Positions 18,450-27,720 of a DNA stretch of 64,000 nucleotides are shown here, piece by piece. The position numbers and the translations under genes were made by a program. Source of the stretch: Sulfurimonas sp. HSL-3221 (lineage in GTDB: Bacteria; Campylobacterota; Campylobacteria; Campylobacterales; Sulfurimonadaceae); contig NZ_CP087998.1 of NCBI RefSeq assembly GCF_021044585.1, positions 1,426,001 to 1,490,000 on the forward strand, written 5' to 3'. The notes under the pieces were generated by a model that searched no databases, was not told the origin of the DNA, and was given only the letters and a program-made list of their open reading frames with translations. Position 1 is the stretch's first letter. Each line of letters starts with the position of its first letter.

Positions 18450-19265
18450 TCAACAGATCTTTTCCGTACTCATACGGTTGAGTTCGCTGCAGCTGAACCC
18501 CGCCGCTCTGCGGGCATCGACGTTGAGGTACTTCTGCCGGGGGTAGCTGCCCGGGCAGCACTGTTCGACGATGTCGAAATAGACCGACTTCTCCGCCCCC
18601 GCCGCTTCACAGGCGTAATCGAACCAGCGGTCCCCCTTGCGGACATGGTCCACCTCCTCTTTCAAGATCACCTGTAGTGCGTCGACGATCCGGCCGATCA
18701 TAGGGTCGTTTTTGATCGGTAGCAGTCTCTCCAGGATCTGCGGCGTTGCATCCAGACCGTTCGCCTCGAAATAGCGCGGCACCACCGCCATCCGTTCAAG
18801 CAGGGTCAATGTTTTCTGTCCGGCCTCAAAGAGCCCCGCATGCACCGGCAGGGCACCGTAACGGCTGCCGAGCGCTTCAAGCAGGGTATGAAGCATCTCG
18901 AAGTGGCGGCACTCGTCGTCGGCAACCTCGAGCCAGTCGTCGTAGAACGCTTTTGGCATTCCCGTAAAGCGGTAAGCGTGGTCCAGAGCCAGGTCGATCG
19001 CACTGTACTCGATGTGGGTGATGGCGTGCAGCAGCAGGATCTGCCCTTCCACGGTCACGGGGCTCTTGCGCCGGGGGACGTCCTGCGGCGGGACGATCTC
19101 GCAGACGGAGGCGAAGGAGGGTTCGTCGAACTGCACCGGAGTGAATCCCTCGTCGAAAACGGTTCCCCCCGCCTGGTACGCGGCATAGAAGGTACGGAAC
19201 GCCGCCAGTTTCGCCGCCGGCTCCGCGGTCATGATGTTCGATTGAAGGGTCGTGTGAAATTGCAT
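18450..19265 (-). CDS. DUF455 ferritin-like protein
   Basis: About 271 residues of a ferritin-like di-iron fold family (DUF455). Candidate metal ligands occur in HAITHIEYSAIDLALDH, DDECRHFEMLHTLLE and ILKEEVDHVRKGDRWF, three E/H-containing helices. Function unknown. Start taken at ATG 19265 (MQFHTTLQ), with GGTAG 8 bases upstream; ATG 19232 is an alternative. Its 5' end faces the divergent MBL gene with a very short shared promoter region. Confidence 0.8.
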   Translation of the reverse strand: MQFHTTLQSNIMTAEPAAKLAAFRTFYAAYQAGGTVFDEGFTPVQFDEPSFASVCEIVPPQDVPRRKSPVTVEGQILLLHAITHIEYSAIDLALDHAYRFTGMPKAFYDDWLEVADDECRHFEMLHTLLEALGSRYGALPVHAGLFEAGQKTLTLLERMAVVPRYFEANGLDATPQILERLLPIKNDPMIGRIVDALQVILKEEVDHVRKGDRWFDYACEAAGAEKSVYFDIVEQCCPGSYPRQKYLNVDARRAAGFSCSELNRMSTEKIC

Positions 19266-19266
19266 G

Positions 19267-19272
19267 TATAAT
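19267..19272 (+). promoter_or_regulatory. -10 box for the MBL-fold hydrolase gene
   Basis: TATAAT 18 bases before the ATG at 19291. It lies immediately beside the start codon of the divergent DUF455 gene, so the two genes share a minimal control region. Confidence 0.45.
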
Positions 19273-19290
19273 TCTACCAAAGGAAAGCGT

Positions 19291-19884
19291 ATGCAGATAA
19301 AAAAGCAGCCCATGGGGCCCTACCAGACCAACTGTTACATTGTCACGGAGAACGGGAAAGACATCATCATTGATCCCGGCGTCGGTGCGGTTGAATGGGT
19401 CAAGGCCAACGTGACGAATCCCGTGGCCATCCTCAACACCCACGGCCATTTCGACCATGTCTGGAGCAACCAGGAGCTTAAAGAGCAGTTCGACATCCCC
19501 CTTTACACCCCCAAAGGCGACGTCATGCTGCTGCAGAAAAGCGGCTGGATGCCGGACCTCCCGCCCTCCTACCCAGACGTCGAGGTCGAGGGGGACCAGA
19601 CCTATGATATCGGCGGCATCGAAGTGACCTTCCGCCACTTCCCCGGCCACTGCCCCGGCTGTTCTATGATCGAGATCGGTGACGCCGTCTTCAGCGGGGA
19701 TTTCATCTTCCAAAACTCCATCGGCCGCGTCGACTTCCCCTACTCTTCGCCCGCAGACATGAAAAAGAGCCTCCAGAAGTTCCTGCAGATCGACTATGAC
19801 AAGAAAGTCTACCCCGGCCACGGCGCGCCGACGACGATCAAGGCCGAGCAGCGCAACGTCCCCTACTGGCTTAAAGCGATCTAA
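19291..19884 (+). CDS. MBL-fold metallo-hydrolase (glyoxalase II-like)
   Basis: 197 residues with the full metal-binding set: THGHFDHVW (HxHxDH), FRHFPGHCPGCSMIE (third His), GDAVFSGDFIF (bridging Asp) and YPGHGAPTTI (last His). Likely hydrolyses a thioester such as S-lactoylglutathione or a related substrate; not proven. Start at ATG 19291 (MQIKKQPMGPYQTNCY) behind AAAGGAAAGCGT. Its last 44 bases are duplicated at 21068-21111. Confidence 0.88.
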   Translation: MQIKKQPMGPYQTNCYIVTENGKDIIIDPGVGAVEWVKANVTNPVAILNTHGHFDHVWSNQELKEQFDIPLYTPKGDVMLLQKSGWMPDLPPSYPDVEVEGDQTYDIGGIEVTFRHFPGHCPGCSMIEIGDAVFSGDFIFQNSIGRVDFPYSSPADMKKSLQKFLQIDYDKKVYPGHGAPTTIKAEQRNVPYWLKAI

Positions 19885-19887
19885 GCC
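19844..19887 (+). repeat. 3' end of the MBL gene, first copy of a 44-bp direct repeat
   Basis: Encodes the C-terminal EQRNVPYWLKAI and stop. It aligns without gaps to 21068-21111 with 37 of 44 identical bases, including an unbroken run of 20. Confidence 0.85.
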
Positions 19888-20270
19888 TTTGTGACGCGGC
19901 AGGTCTTCCCACACCTGCCAATCATCCGTAGCTATCCATCCCGATTCCCCCCATTTTAGACCAACCACCCAAACAGCCATAAAGCTCTCTTCTTTCCGCG
20001 CAGACATCACGGCTGCATGATGCAACGCACAGGGCAGCCGTTCATCAAATTTAACCCGCTTTCTTTGCCGCCGGTATCGTCCGTGATCGGGCAGTAAACT
20101 ATGCCGTTTCCTGTGAAATTTTCTGCTGACTGAGCGCTCCAAACTGATAATTCAGGCCGTAAAAGGCCCCTAAAACAGGAGCAAAGAGTGGACAAAGCCT
20201 GCTTCGCTACCATGCGGCGGCTCATTGCCTTATTCACATACTATAAATCACAATCCACAGGACATAAATC
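19888..20270. other. Gap with no supported gene before the Sel1 gene
   Basis: No convincing ORF: the only candidate (minus strand, 76 codons, 20007-20237) has no RBS or recognisable motif. A hairpin GGCAGGT...ACCTGCC at 19898-19919 just after the MBL stop could help termination but lacks a T-tract. The region belongs to the segment bounded by the two 44-bp repeats and may be decayed sequence. Confidence 0.5.
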
Positions 20271-20996
20271 ATGAAAAAAACAATGCTATTGCTGCTGGCA
20301 ACCGTGCCGATGTTCGGCGACGCTTTCAACGAGGGTCAGTTCGCCTACGACAAGGGTAATTACCGTCAAGCCGCTATCCAGTGGGAAAAAGCCTGCAACC
20401 TCGGTGAGGAAGCTGCCTGCTACAACCTCGGGATCATGTACTACAACGGCCATGGGGTCGGTCAGGATCATGCCAAAGCCGCCGGCTATTACAAAAAGGC
20501 CTGCGACACGGGGAGTGCTCCGGGGTGTACCGACCTCGGCCGCATGTACGAACACGGCCGCGGCATTGCCAAAAATGAATCCCATGCCGTTGTGCTCTTC
20601 CACAAGGCGTGCTACGCCGGTGAAGCAGCAGGTTGCTTTAACCTTGGCAATATGCTCAGTGACGGCCGGGGCGCGGAGCAGGACTATACTCAGGCCGCTA
20701 AGCTTTTCGATGTCTCCTGTGAGCTCGGGAATGCCCACGCCTGCACAAACATCGGCTACATGTACAGTTCCGGCAAAGGCGTGCAGCGCGATGCAGCCGC
20801 CGCGGTCGAGTACTTCAAAATGGCCTGCGACAACGGCAGCGCCAGCGGGTGTTATAACCTTGGAAACATGTACGCGCTCGGTGAAGGCACCAAGCACGAC
20901 AGTGCGGCAGCAGCGCTGCTGTACGGCAAGGCTTGCAACGGTGGCTCTACGCTCGGCTGCAAATACTACAACAAGCTGAAGCAGGCGGGGCTGTAG
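20271..20996 (+). CDS. Secreted Sel1-repeat protein (Hcp-like, cysteine-rich)
   Basis: Signal peptide MKKTMLLLLATVPMFGDA, then six Sel1-like alpha/alpha repeats of about 36 residues, each with a Cys-X7-Cys pair (ACNLGEEAAC, ACDTGSAPGC, ACYAGEAAGC, SCELGNAHAC, ACDNGSASGC, ACNGGSTLGC). This matches Helicobacter cysteine-rich proteins, whose pairs form disulfides in the periplasm. Likely a protein-interaction scaffold; partner unknown. AGGA precedes the ATG. The gene sits between two copies of the MBL gene tail, so it may have arrived by insertion. Confidence 0.88.
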   Translation: MKKTMLLLLATVPMFGDAFNEGQFAYDKGNYRQAAIQWEKACNLGEEAACYNLGIMYYNGHGVGQDHAKAAGYYKKACDTGSAPGCTDLGRMYEHGRGIAKNESHAVVLFHKACYAGEAAGCFNLGNMLSDGRGAEQDYTQAAKLFDVSCELGNAHACTNIGYMYSSGKGVQRDAAAAVEYFKMACDNGSASGCYNLGNMYALGEGTKHDSAAAALLYGKACNGGSTLGCKYYNKLKQAGL

Positions 20997-21057
20997 TTTA
21001 TTCATGCGTTCATACGGCAGTTTGCGGTAGCATGGTCCCATCGGAAAGGAGATCGTC

Positions 21058-21108
21058 ATGAAAAGATCCGAGCAGCGCAACGTCCCCCAACGGCTCCATG
21101 CGATCTGA
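21058..21108 (+). pseudogene. 16-codon remnant of an MBL-gene copy
   Basis: ATG with a good RBS (GGAAAGGAG) opens MKRSEQRNVPQRLHAI then stop; from EQRNVP to the end it matches the C-terminus of the MBL hydrolase encoded 1.2 kb upstream. Reads as a start region fused to the tail of a duplicated gene after an internal deletion. It could now serve as a translated leader for the next gene, whose ATG lies inside it in another frame. Confidence 0.6.
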
Positions 21109-21111
21109 GCC
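21068..21111 (+). repeat. Second copy of the 44-bp MBL-tail repeat
   Basis: Matches 19844-19887 without gaps, including the stop codon position. It contains the start codon (21098) of the CitE-like gene. Confidence 0.85.
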
Positions 21112-21982
21112 CATCCATCCCGCCGAACTGGGCGCAACCCTCTTCGTCCCCGCGACGCATCCCGGCCTCGCCGCCGTGCTGGGCGGCAAGAAATACCCGC
21201 AGCTGCGCAGCTGCGTCATCGATCTCGAAGACGGCATCGACGCGGACGAGCGCGACGCAGCCCTTCAGCATCTGCGAACCCTTCTGCCCCGTTTTGCAGA
21301 CACGCCCCTGCTCCGTTTTCTACGCCCATCGTCGCCGGAGATGCTCTCCGAGCTGCTGCGTATGACAGGGATTGAAAAGCTCGACGGGTTCGTCCTGCCG
21401 AAATTCGGCGGCGACAATGCCGATGCATGGCTGGCACTTCTGGACGATAACGCATTCGCAATCATGCCCTCCATCGAAGGCAGCGACCTCTTTTCCCAGA
21501 CGAAACTCCATACCCTCGCCGAACGGCTGCAGCCTTACCGCGAGCGCATCCCGACGCTGCGTTTCGGGCTCGAGGATATGCTGCGCCAACTGGGGATGGT
21601 ACGCGACTGCGATACGCCGCTGTACGGACTCGTCGCCCCGGCGCAAATCATCGCGACGCTCCTCACCGTTTTCAAACCCCGCGGCTTCAGCCTCTGCGGC
21701 GGCGTCTACAAATGTTTCAAGGACAAAGAAGGGTTTGCCAAGGAGCTGGAAGAGGATCTGAAGCAGGGGCTTTTCGGCAAGACGATCATCCACCCTTCCC
21801 AGATCGCGGCCGTCGAGCACGCCTGCAGGGTCGATGCGGCGGATCTGGCGCAGGCGGAAGCCATCGTTTCCGCATCATGCAATGTTTCGAACTTTCGTGG
21901 TATGATGGTGGAGAAACCGACGCAGCTGCCCTGGGCGCGGATGATTCTGCGGCGCGCAGCGCTCTACGGAGTAAAGGCATGA
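21098..21982 (+). CDS. CitE-like aldolase/lyase (HpcH/HpaI family)
   Basis: 294-residue TIM-barrel protein of the CoA-ester lyase group: GATLFVPATHPGLAAVL at the N-terminus, the acidic metal-site segment SCVIDLEDGIDADERDAAL, MPSIEGSDLFSQ, GLEDMLRQLGM and GKTIIHPSQIAAVEHAC. Cleaves or forms a malyl-, citramalyl- or citryl-CoA-type bond; substrate not assignable. Its start codon lies in the duplicated MBL tail; the RBS is poor unless coupled to the 16-codon leader. Overlaps the next gene as ATGA. Confidence 0.82.
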   Translation: MRSEPIHPAELGATLFVPATHPGLAAVLGGKKYPQLRSCVIDLEDGIDADERDAALQHLRTLLPRFADTPLLRFLRPSSPEMLSELLRMTGIEKLDGFVLPKFGGDNADAWLALLDDNAFAIMPSIEGSDLFSQTKLHTLAERLQPYRERIPTLRFGLEDMLRQLGMVRDCDTPLYGLVAPAQIIATLLTVFKPRGFSLCGGVYKCFKDKEGFAKELEEDLKQGLFGKTIIHPSQIAAVEHACRVDAADLAQAEAIVSASCNVSNFRGMMVEKPTQLPWARMILRRAALYGVKA

Positions 21983-22194
21983 CCAAGTTTGTCCACAACG
22001 CACCGACGCAGGATGAAGTCTATTCGTTCAATATGCATGTCGCCCACAGCGAAAACTACACGACCTACCGCATTCCCCTCGGCGCCACCTCCGAAGGGCA
22101 GAAAGAGCGTCTTTCACGCCGTTACGGCATACCGCTGCGCATCCTTGAGGACGAGCAGGAGCTCGTCATCAAGATTATGAATGAAATGGGGTAA
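21979..22194 (+). CDS. Conserved-looking hypothetical protein, 71 residues
   Basis: Starts at ATG 21979, overlapping the CitE-like stop (ATGA), so it should be translated by coupling. Soluble, charged, no Cys: MTKFVHNAPTQDEVYSFNMH ... IPLRILEDEQELVIKIMNEMG. No family recognised. Its position suggests a function linked to the CitE-like enzyme. Confidence 0.65.
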   Translation: MTKFVHNAPTQDEVYSFNMHVAHSENYTTYRIPLGATSEGQKERLSRRYGIPLRILEDEQELVIKIMNEMG

Positions 22195-22199
22195 AAGGG

Positions 22200-22817
22200 C
22201 TATTCGGTATATCCCAGGGAGCGCAGTCGTTCCGTGAGCCCTTCAGCGATGACACGGTACCCCGCCGCGTTGGGGTGAACATAATCTGCTCTAAGTGCCC
22301 GGTCTTCCAGGACATCCGGCAGGAGTGAAGGCATATAGGGTATGCCCTCCTCCTCGGCGATCTCCTTGTACAGCGGCAGCGACGTCATACCGAAAACCCC
22401 GAACGTCGGAACGCCGATCAATACAATATCGACCCCTTTCGCTTTTGCCATCTGTACAATGCGCTTGAGGTTTGCTTTCAGACGGCGCTTCGAACGCTGC
22501 TGCAAGATATCGTTCCCGCCCAGACAGAGCAGCATCAGCCGGATCGTGTCGTCTTCAAGCACGCCGGGAAGGCGCGCCAGCCCCTCCGCTGTCGTCTCGC
22601 CGTTCACGCCGGCATTGGTCACCGGGAATTCGGTCAGCGTCTGCAGCACGGCAGGATAGCTTTCATGGGCCGCTGCACCGTAACCGTGGGTGATGCTGTC
22701 GCCGAATGCGAGAATCGTGTCGCCTGTTTGCAAGGGGGTAACCTCTGGAACCGATTTCATAAGATAGATTGCTGTCAGGAACAGCAGAAGAAGAAGAGAA
22801 GCAAAGGCTTTGAGCAT
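22200..22817 (-). CDS. SGNH/GDSL hydrolase (TesA-like esterase)
   Basis: 205 residues: an N-terminal hydrophobic signal or anchor (MLKAFASLLLLLFLTAIYLM), block I ILAFGDSITHGYGA with the nucleophile Ser, block III LLCLGGNDILQQ, and block V DYVHPNAAGY with the catalytic Asp/His. Resembles TesA/arylesterase family lysophospholipases exported to the periplasm. Follows mnmA by 5 bases on the same strand. Confidence 0.9.
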   Translation of the reverse strand: MLKAFASLLLLLFLTAIYLMKSVPEVTPLQTGDTILAFGDSITHGYGAAAHESYPAVLQTLTEFPVTNAGVNGETTAEGLARLPGVLEDDTIRLMLLCLGGNDILQQRSKRRLKANLKRIVQMAKAKGVDIVLIGVPTFGVFGMTSLPLYKEIAEEEGIPYMPSLLPDVLEDRALRADYVHPNAAGYRVIAEGLTERLRSLGYTE

Positions 22818-22822
22818 CGATG

Positions 22823-23845
22823 TTACTCGATCCAGCCCCCGCCGATCAGCTTGTCGCCGTCATAGAAGACGGCCGCCTGTCCGGCCGCGACGCCCAGGAC
22901 AGGCTCCTGCAGCTTGATCTGCGCCTTCTCCCCTTCGATCGTGACGTGGCACGGCACGGCTTTCGTGCGGTAGCGCAGCTTCACCGTCGTATCGAATTCG
23001 CTGCGCTCGTCGAAGAGGTTGATGTTGCCGATGGTGACATCCCATATCTCCAGATCCTCTTTCTTGCCGACGACGATCTGGTTCGTCTCGGGCTTGATCT
23101 CGAGAACAAAGTGGGGTTCATGGGCGCCATGGACGGTGAACCCCTTGCGCTTGCCGATGGTATAGTGCATGTACCCTTTATGCTCTCCGACAACGTTGCC
23201 CTCACTGTCAAGCACCTCGCCGGGCTGGTCGATGTTCACGTAATCCTTGAGCACGTCCGCATAGGTCGTCTCGACGAAGCAGATCTCGCTCGACTCCGCC
23301 TGTGACGCAAAGGACTCCAGCCCCTGCACAGAGGCAGCGTAGGCTTTGATATCCGTCTTTTTGCGCTCGCCCAGCGGGAAAATGAGACGCGGCACGATCT
23401 TTTTGTCGATATAGAAAAGAAAATAGCTCTGGTCTTTGGTATCGTCCTCTGCCTGGTAGAGGAAGTGACCGTCGGTCTTGATGTAGTGCCCCGTCGCCAG
23501 GAAATCGGCCCCTACTTCGTCGGCGAAATCCGCCAGGGCGCCGAACTTCATCGTCCGATTGCACAGGGCGCATGGGTTCGGCGTGCGGCCTGCTTTGTAG
23601 GTCTCGACAAAGGGGGTAAACACGTTTTGGTTGAACTGTTTCTGCAGATCGAGGACATGCAGCTTCACCCCGGCGAAATCCGCGGCTTTCTGGGCGCGGG
23701 CCTGGTGGATCTCATGGTATCCCGGTTTGGAGTGCAGCTTCATGTACACTCCTTCGACCTCGTAGCCCTGTTCTTTGAGCAGCATCGTCGTCACCGTCGA
23801 GTCCACCCCGCCGCTCATCCCGATAAGCACTTTTTTCTTTTCCAT
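22823..23845 (-). CDS. mnmA: tRNA-specific 2-thiouridylase MnmA
   Basis: Adds sulfur to U34 of tRNA Lys, Glu and Gln. Start at ATG 23845 ([17 protein letters not shown]), 11 bases after AAGGGT; the longer in-frame ATG has no RBS. 340 residues with the PP-loop SGGVDS, the first catalytic Cys in [14 protein letters not shown] and the second in SSEICFVET. Upstream TACAAT-TGCGAAAAA resembles the thrC promoter. Confidence 0.95.
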   Translation of the reverse strand: MEKKKVLIGMSGGVDSTVTTMLLKEQGYEVEGVYMKLHSKPGYHEIHQARAQKAADFAGVKLHVLDLQKQFNQNVFTPFVETYKAGRTPNPCALCNRTMKFGALADFADEVGADFLATGHYIKTDGHFLYQAEDDTKDQSYFLFYIDKKIVPRLIFPLGERKKTDIKAYAASVQGLESFASQAESSEICFVETTYADVLKDYVNIDQPGEVLDSEGNVVGEHKGYMHYTIGKRKGFTVHGAHEPHFVLEIKPETNQIVVGKKEDLEIWDVTIGNINLFDERSEFDTTVKLRYRTKAVPCHVTIEGEKAQIKLQEPVLGVAAGQAAVFYDGDKLIGGGWIE

Positions 23846-23916
23846 TACCCTTCCAGCATTTTTTCGCAATTGTAACAGCAATGTGATAATTAAACCTAAT
23901 ATTTTCTTCCCAAACG

Positions 23917-25185
23917 CTACGTTTCAGGCAACCGCGCCGCCCGGGGGGCATTATCAAAACAGATCTTGAAGACGTGTTGCCCTCCTTCGTACGCGTAGCG
24001 CAGCGCATAGCTGTGGCGCGTCACGATCTCGTTGACGATATAAAGCCCCAGCCCCATCCCCTCAAGGGAGTGCTGGGAGAGATCGCGCTGGTATGCCTTG
24101 AGGTAGTGGGTATACTCCTCCTTGAACGGCTCCCCGGCATTGGCAATACGGAGGCAATTTTCCGAGAAGGCGATGGACACCGGCCGGTGTGAAGCGTACT
24201 TTTCCGCGTTATCAATCAGGTTTTTGAGCGCATAGGCAAAGAGGTCGAAATCCACCATGATCTTCTCGTTGCCGACGGTAATCTCCAACTCCGAACGCGG
24301 CACGTCCAACAGGTCGATCGCCTGGTCCAAAACGTCGATACAGGCGTAGGAGCGGATGTCAAGCTGCAGGTGGCGCGCCGTCAGCGACTCCACCCTCGCC
24401 AGGTCGCTCAGGTGTCCCTGCATCTGTTCGAAAAGCGCTTCGAGGATCGCCTTGTCCTTCGGATTGATCTCCAACAGGTGCGCCAGCAGTTTCCCTTTGC
24501 TAATAGGGGTTTTGAGCTCATGCATGACGTTGCGCAGGAAAAGCGAGCGGCTGCGCTGCAGGGCTTCGATTTTCTGGACGCTGTCGTGGAAGGCGTTGGC
24601 TACCTGCGCCACCTCGTCGCTCCCCTCGACCTTCGTGTCGATCCCCTTCTCCCCGTCGGCGAAACGGAGGATCTGGCGGTGCAGGTTCTGCAGCGGTTCG
24701 ATGGAACCCGACATGTAGCGGTAGAGCAAGATCACCGTCGCCAGGACGAGTGCGGCGGCGATGAGAATATAGAGCATGTAGGGCGTCATTTCCTTGTCGC
24801 TGCGGTAGTAATACATGTCGTGCATTTTGTAGGCGTAATAGCAGTGCATGTCATAGACAAAAATCTCGATGTTCCCCGACTGGAAGGTCCGCCGCAAGAG
24901 CGGGTCTTCAATGAAGGGTTTGCCCTCTTCGCGGATGCGTTTCATCACCTCCCCGCCGACGGGGGTGAGCTTATGCTCTTTGAGGTAACGCGCAAACGCT
25001 TCGGGCGTCGGCTTGGTCATAAAAAGCAGGTCGTAGAGCATGACGGCGCGCTGGATCTCGTTGCGTTTGTCGAGCTGGATGGAGAGGTAGAGCGCCATCA
25101 GCGTCGCGGCAATCAGCAGCAGGGCCGTAATGGCGCCGACAAGGCGGGCGGCGAAGATGATCGAACGGGGGTTAATGTTCGTCAA
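23917..25185 (-). CDS. Sensor histidine kinase (ArsS-like)
   Basis: 422-residue membrane kinase: TM near 12-32, periplasmic loop of about 100 residues, second TM ([18 protein letters not shown]), HAMP-like region, H-box [19 protein letters not shown], then an N-box ([16 protein letters not shown]) and a G-box ([14 protein letters not shown]). Resembles the acid-sensing ArsS kinases of Campylobacterota, but the stimulus here is not shown. Overlaps the response regulator by 14 bases. Confidence 0.88.
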   Translation of the reverse strand: MTNINPRSIIFAARLVGAITALLLIAATLMALYLSIQLDKRNEIQRAVMLYDLLFMTKPTPEAFARYLKEHKLTPVGGEVMKRIREEGKPFIEDPLLRRTFQSGNIEIFVYDMHCYYAYKMHDMYYYRSDKEMTPYMLYILIAAALVLATVILLYRYMSGSIEPLQNLHRQILRFADGEKGIDTKVEGSDEVAQVANAFHDSVQKIEALQRSRSLFLRNVMHELKTPISKGKLLAHLLEINPKDKAILEALFEQMQGHLSDLARVESLTARHLQLDIRSYACIDVLDQAIDLLDVPRSELEITVGNEKIMVDFDLFAYALKNLIDNAEKYASHRPVSIAFSENCLRIANAGEPFKEEYTHYLKAYQRDLSQHSLEGMGLGLYIVNEIVTRHSYALRYAYEGGQHVFKICFDNAPRAARLPET

Positions 25186-25852
25186 ACCGGTACCCTATGC
25201 CGCGCACGGTCTGAATGAAGGTGTCAAAGTGTTCCGGGTCGAGCTTTTTGCGGATGCGCCCGACGAGGATATTGATGCTCTCGACCCCGCTGTCAAAACG
25301 GTGCGACTCGATGCTGTTGGCGATATCGGCGCGGGAGATGGTACGGTTGGGGTGCTTCAGCATCAGTTTCAGGATCTCGTACTCCGCCAGGGTCAGCTTC
25401 AGGGGCGTGCCGTCGAAATAGATCAGCGTCCCCTCTTCGTCGATCCGGAAACGGCTCTGCGGCTCCTCCGCTTCCGTCTCGCTCCGTCCCCGGCGACGCA
25501 GCACGGTCTTGATCCTCGCCATCAGTTCGCGGGGATCGTAGGGCTTGGGCAGATAGTCGTCCGCCCCGTTTTCCAGTCCCGTCAGTTTGTCGTCGAGGTC
25601 CGTACGCGCGCTGGAGATGATAATGGGGACATCGGAGCGTTCGCGGATCTTGCGGCAGAGCATCAGCCCGTCCATTTCCGGCAGGGAAAGGTCGAGCACC
25701 ACGAGATCGAACGGTTCTGCATCCAGCGCTTTCATCGCCTGGGAGGGACGCGTCACGTGTGCAACCGTCATCCCCTCCTGGCACAGAAACCGCCCCAGCA
25801 GTTCCGCCATCTGGACGTCGTCTTCGATCAGTAGCAAGCGGGTCGCTTCCAC
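25172..25852 (-). CDS. OmpR-family response regulator
   Basis: Receiver plus winged-helix regulator, 226 residues from GTG 25852. AAAGGA lies 6 bases before this GTG, whereas the in-frame ATG at 25873 has no RBS. Receiver: LLLIEDDVQMAELLGRFL, phospho-acceptor Asp in DLVVLDLSLPEMDGL and Lys in LPKPYDPRELMARI. Output domain ends RIRKKLDPEHFDTFIQTVRG, an OmpR/PhoB type. Partner of the downstream overlapping kinase. Confidence 0.9.
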   Translation of the reverse strand: MEATRLLLIEDDVQMAELLGRFLCQEGMTVAHVTRPSQAMKALDAEPFDLVVLDLSLPEMDGLMLCRKIRERSDVPIIISSARTDLDDKLTGLENGADDYLPKPYDPRELMARIKTVLRRRGRSETEAEEPQSRFRIDEEGTLIYFDGTPLKLTLAEYEILKLMLKHPNRTISRADIANSIESHRFDSGVESINILVGRIRKKLDPEHFDTFIQTVRGIGYRFDEH

Positions 25853-25903
25853 GGGCCATCCTTTCACTCTCATCCAGCATACCCGTTCATCAAAAACGCT
25901 TCA

Positions 25904-26689
25904 TTAACGCAGCAGCGTATCGTGATCCTCGCCGAAGCCGCGCTCCTCGAAGAACTGCTGCAGCTTCTTGTAGTAGGGGGTGTCGGCCAGGCCGCTTGCC
26001 CTGAGCGACCCCAGCTGCACATCAAGCGATTCGCGGATCTCCTGGACGACCAGATCCACGTCATCCGTCAGCGTCAGCTTCGCCAGATCCTCCTCGTCGA
26101 TCATCCCCTCGGCGAGCAGCGAGCTTCGCATAAACGCCAGCAGCGGGGCGTAAAAGGCCTCTCCCATCAAAAAGACGCAGACCCCGTCGACCTTCTTGGT
26201 CTGAATCAGCGTCAACGCCTCGAAGAGCTCATCGAGGGTGCCGAACCCGCCGGGCATGATGACGTAGGCCGTGGAGTATTTGACGAGCATCACCTTCCGG
26301 GAGAAGAAGTAGTCGAAATTCTCCTCCTTGGTCGTATAGGGGTTGGGACGCTGCTCCATCGGGAGTTCGATGTTCAGCCCGACCGATTCGACCCCCGCTT
26401 CCCGGTATTCGTAGGCCCCGCGGTTGGCCGCTTCCATGATGCCAGGGCCGCCGCCGCTGATGACGTTGAAACCCGAGGCGGCCAGCTTGCCGGAGAGTTC
26501 GACGGTCTTGGCGTACCAGGGGTGCGTTTCGTCCACGCGGGCACTGCCGAAGATCGTCACAGCCGGGCCGAGATCGCCCAGTTCGTCGAACCCCTTGACA
26601 AAGTCGGCCAGGATCTTGAATACCGACCAGACGTCGGAGGACTTGATGTCTTTGACATAGCGCTGCTCTATCTTCTGCTCCGATGCCAT
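25904..26689 (-). CDS. LOG-family (TIGR00730) Rossmann-fold nucleotide phosphoribohydrolase
   Basis: 261 residues from ATG 26689 (MASEQKIEQRYVKD), behind GGAGAAATAGGT. Diagnostic motifs: ISGGGPGIMEAANRGA and MPGGFGTLDELFE. Family members remove the base from nucleoside 5'-monophosphates. It sits directly after a cytosolic 5'-nucleotidase gene (2 bases between them), so the two probably form a nucleotide-salvage pair. Confidence 0.88.
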   Translation of the reverse strand: MASEQKIEQRYVKDIKSSDVWSVFKILADFVKGFDELGDLGPAVTIFGSARVDETHPWYAKTVELSGKLAASGFNVISGGGPGIMEAANRGAYEYREAGVESVGLNIELPMEQRPNPYTTKEENFDYFFSRKVMLVKYSTAYVIMPGGFGTLDELFEALTLIQTKKVDGVCVFLMGEAFYAPLLAFMRSSLLAEGMIDEEDLAKLTLTDDVDLVVQEIRESLDVQLGSLRASGLADTPYYKKLQQFFEERGFGEDHDTLLR

Positions 26690-26691
26690 AC

Positions 26692-27618
26692 CTATTTCTC
26701 CTCGGGGATAAGCGTCCGGATCGGCGAATCGCTTTTGTAAGGGACCTTGCCCGAGGGCACGACCCGCGACGCCCCGTCGAGATGGACCTCCTGGTCGTCG
26801 AAGAAGATGTGGGCCCCGTACGCTTCGAGGATCGCCTCCTTGCCCAGCCCTCCCAGGAAAAAAGCCTCGTCGACATGCACGCCCCAGCGCCGCAGGGTCT
26901 GGATGACCCGTTCGTGGGCCGGCGAGTTGCGCGCCGTGACAATGGCGATGCGCACCGGCGACGGTGCCGGGGCGAAGTGGCGCTGCAGGTAGGAAAGGGT
27001 GATCAGCAGCTTCGCGAAGGGTCCCGCTTCCAGGGGCTCGTCCGCGTGCGCCTTCTCGTGCGCCCAAAACGCCTCGATGCCGTCGCGTTTGTAGATCAGT
27101 TCGCTCGCCTCGGAAAAGAGGACCGCGTCGGCATCGAAAGCGATGCGGATCTGGTCGTCATGGTGTCCGGCGCTCTGCGGCGGCGCGTAGAGCGCGGCGG
27201 CGGCCACCCCGCCGTCAACGGCCTGCTGGACGTCCTCTTCGGACTTGGAGAGGAACAGGTCGACTTTGAAGGAGTCCAGGTAGGGCGAGAGCGACGTCCC
27301 GCCGCTGAACGCCGCCCGCGTGATGGGCAGCCCGTAATGTTCGACGGAGTTGAAGACGCGCAGTCCCGTATCGGGGGAGTTGCGCGACATGACGATCACC
27401 TCGACGACCTGCTTCCCCGCCTTCACGTTGAGACCCAGCAGGGCCTCAACGAGGGGGAACGCCGTCCCCTTTTCAAGGGGGACTTTCTCGTGTTCAAGCT
27501 GGTAGGCGCGGTACGCCTCGAGTCCCTCCTCCTCGAAAATGCGGTTGGAGGCCTCGAGGTCGAAGAGCGCCCGCGAGGAGATGCCGATCACCAAAACCGA
27601 AGAGAGATCAAATGCCAT
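26692..27618 (-). CDS. 5'-nucleotidase (NT5C1-like)
   Basis: 308 residues from ATG 27618 (MAFDLSSVLVIGISSRALFD), with GAAGG upstream; a TTG at 27627 is a weaker alternative. The segments VIVMSRNSPDTGLRVFNSV, DADAVLFSEASE and FFLGGLGKEAIL resemble cytosolic 5'-nucleotidase I-type proteins (HAD-like). Likely dephosphorylates AMP or similar. Paired with the LOG-family gene. Confidence 0.8.
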   Translation of the reverse strand: MAFDLSSVLVIGISSRALFDLEASNRIFEEEGLEAYRAYQLEHEKVPLEKGTAFPLVEALLGLNVKAGKQVVEVIVMSRNSPDTGLRVFNSVEHYGLPITRAAFSGGTSLSPYLDSFKVDLFLSKSEEDVQQAVDGGVAAAALYAPPQSAGHHDDQIRIAFDADAVLFSEASELIYKRDGIEAFWAHEKAHADEPLEAGPFAKLLITLSYLQRHFAPAPSPVRIAIVTARNSPAHERVIQTLRRWGVHVDEAFFLGGLGKEAILEAYGAHIFFDDQEVHLDGASRVVPSGKVPYKSDSPIRTLIPEEK

Positions 27619-27679
27619 GACATGCAACCTTCGCGTAATAAATACGCACGTATTTAACGGTTATCATAGCGAAAAGCGC

Positions 27680-27685
27680 TATAAT
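27680..27685 (+). promoter_or_regulatory. -10 box for fba
   Basis: TATAAT 35 bases before the fba ATG, with AAGGATC as the ribosome binding site. Confidence 0.5.
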
Positions 27686-27720
27686 CCGCATTAGAAATTT
27701 TCTGCCCCAAGGATCTTTTT

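Noticed and set aside
20007-20237. 76-codon minus-strand ORF in the gap before the Sel1 gene
   Set aside because: No RBS, no motif, and it lies in apparently decayed sequence.
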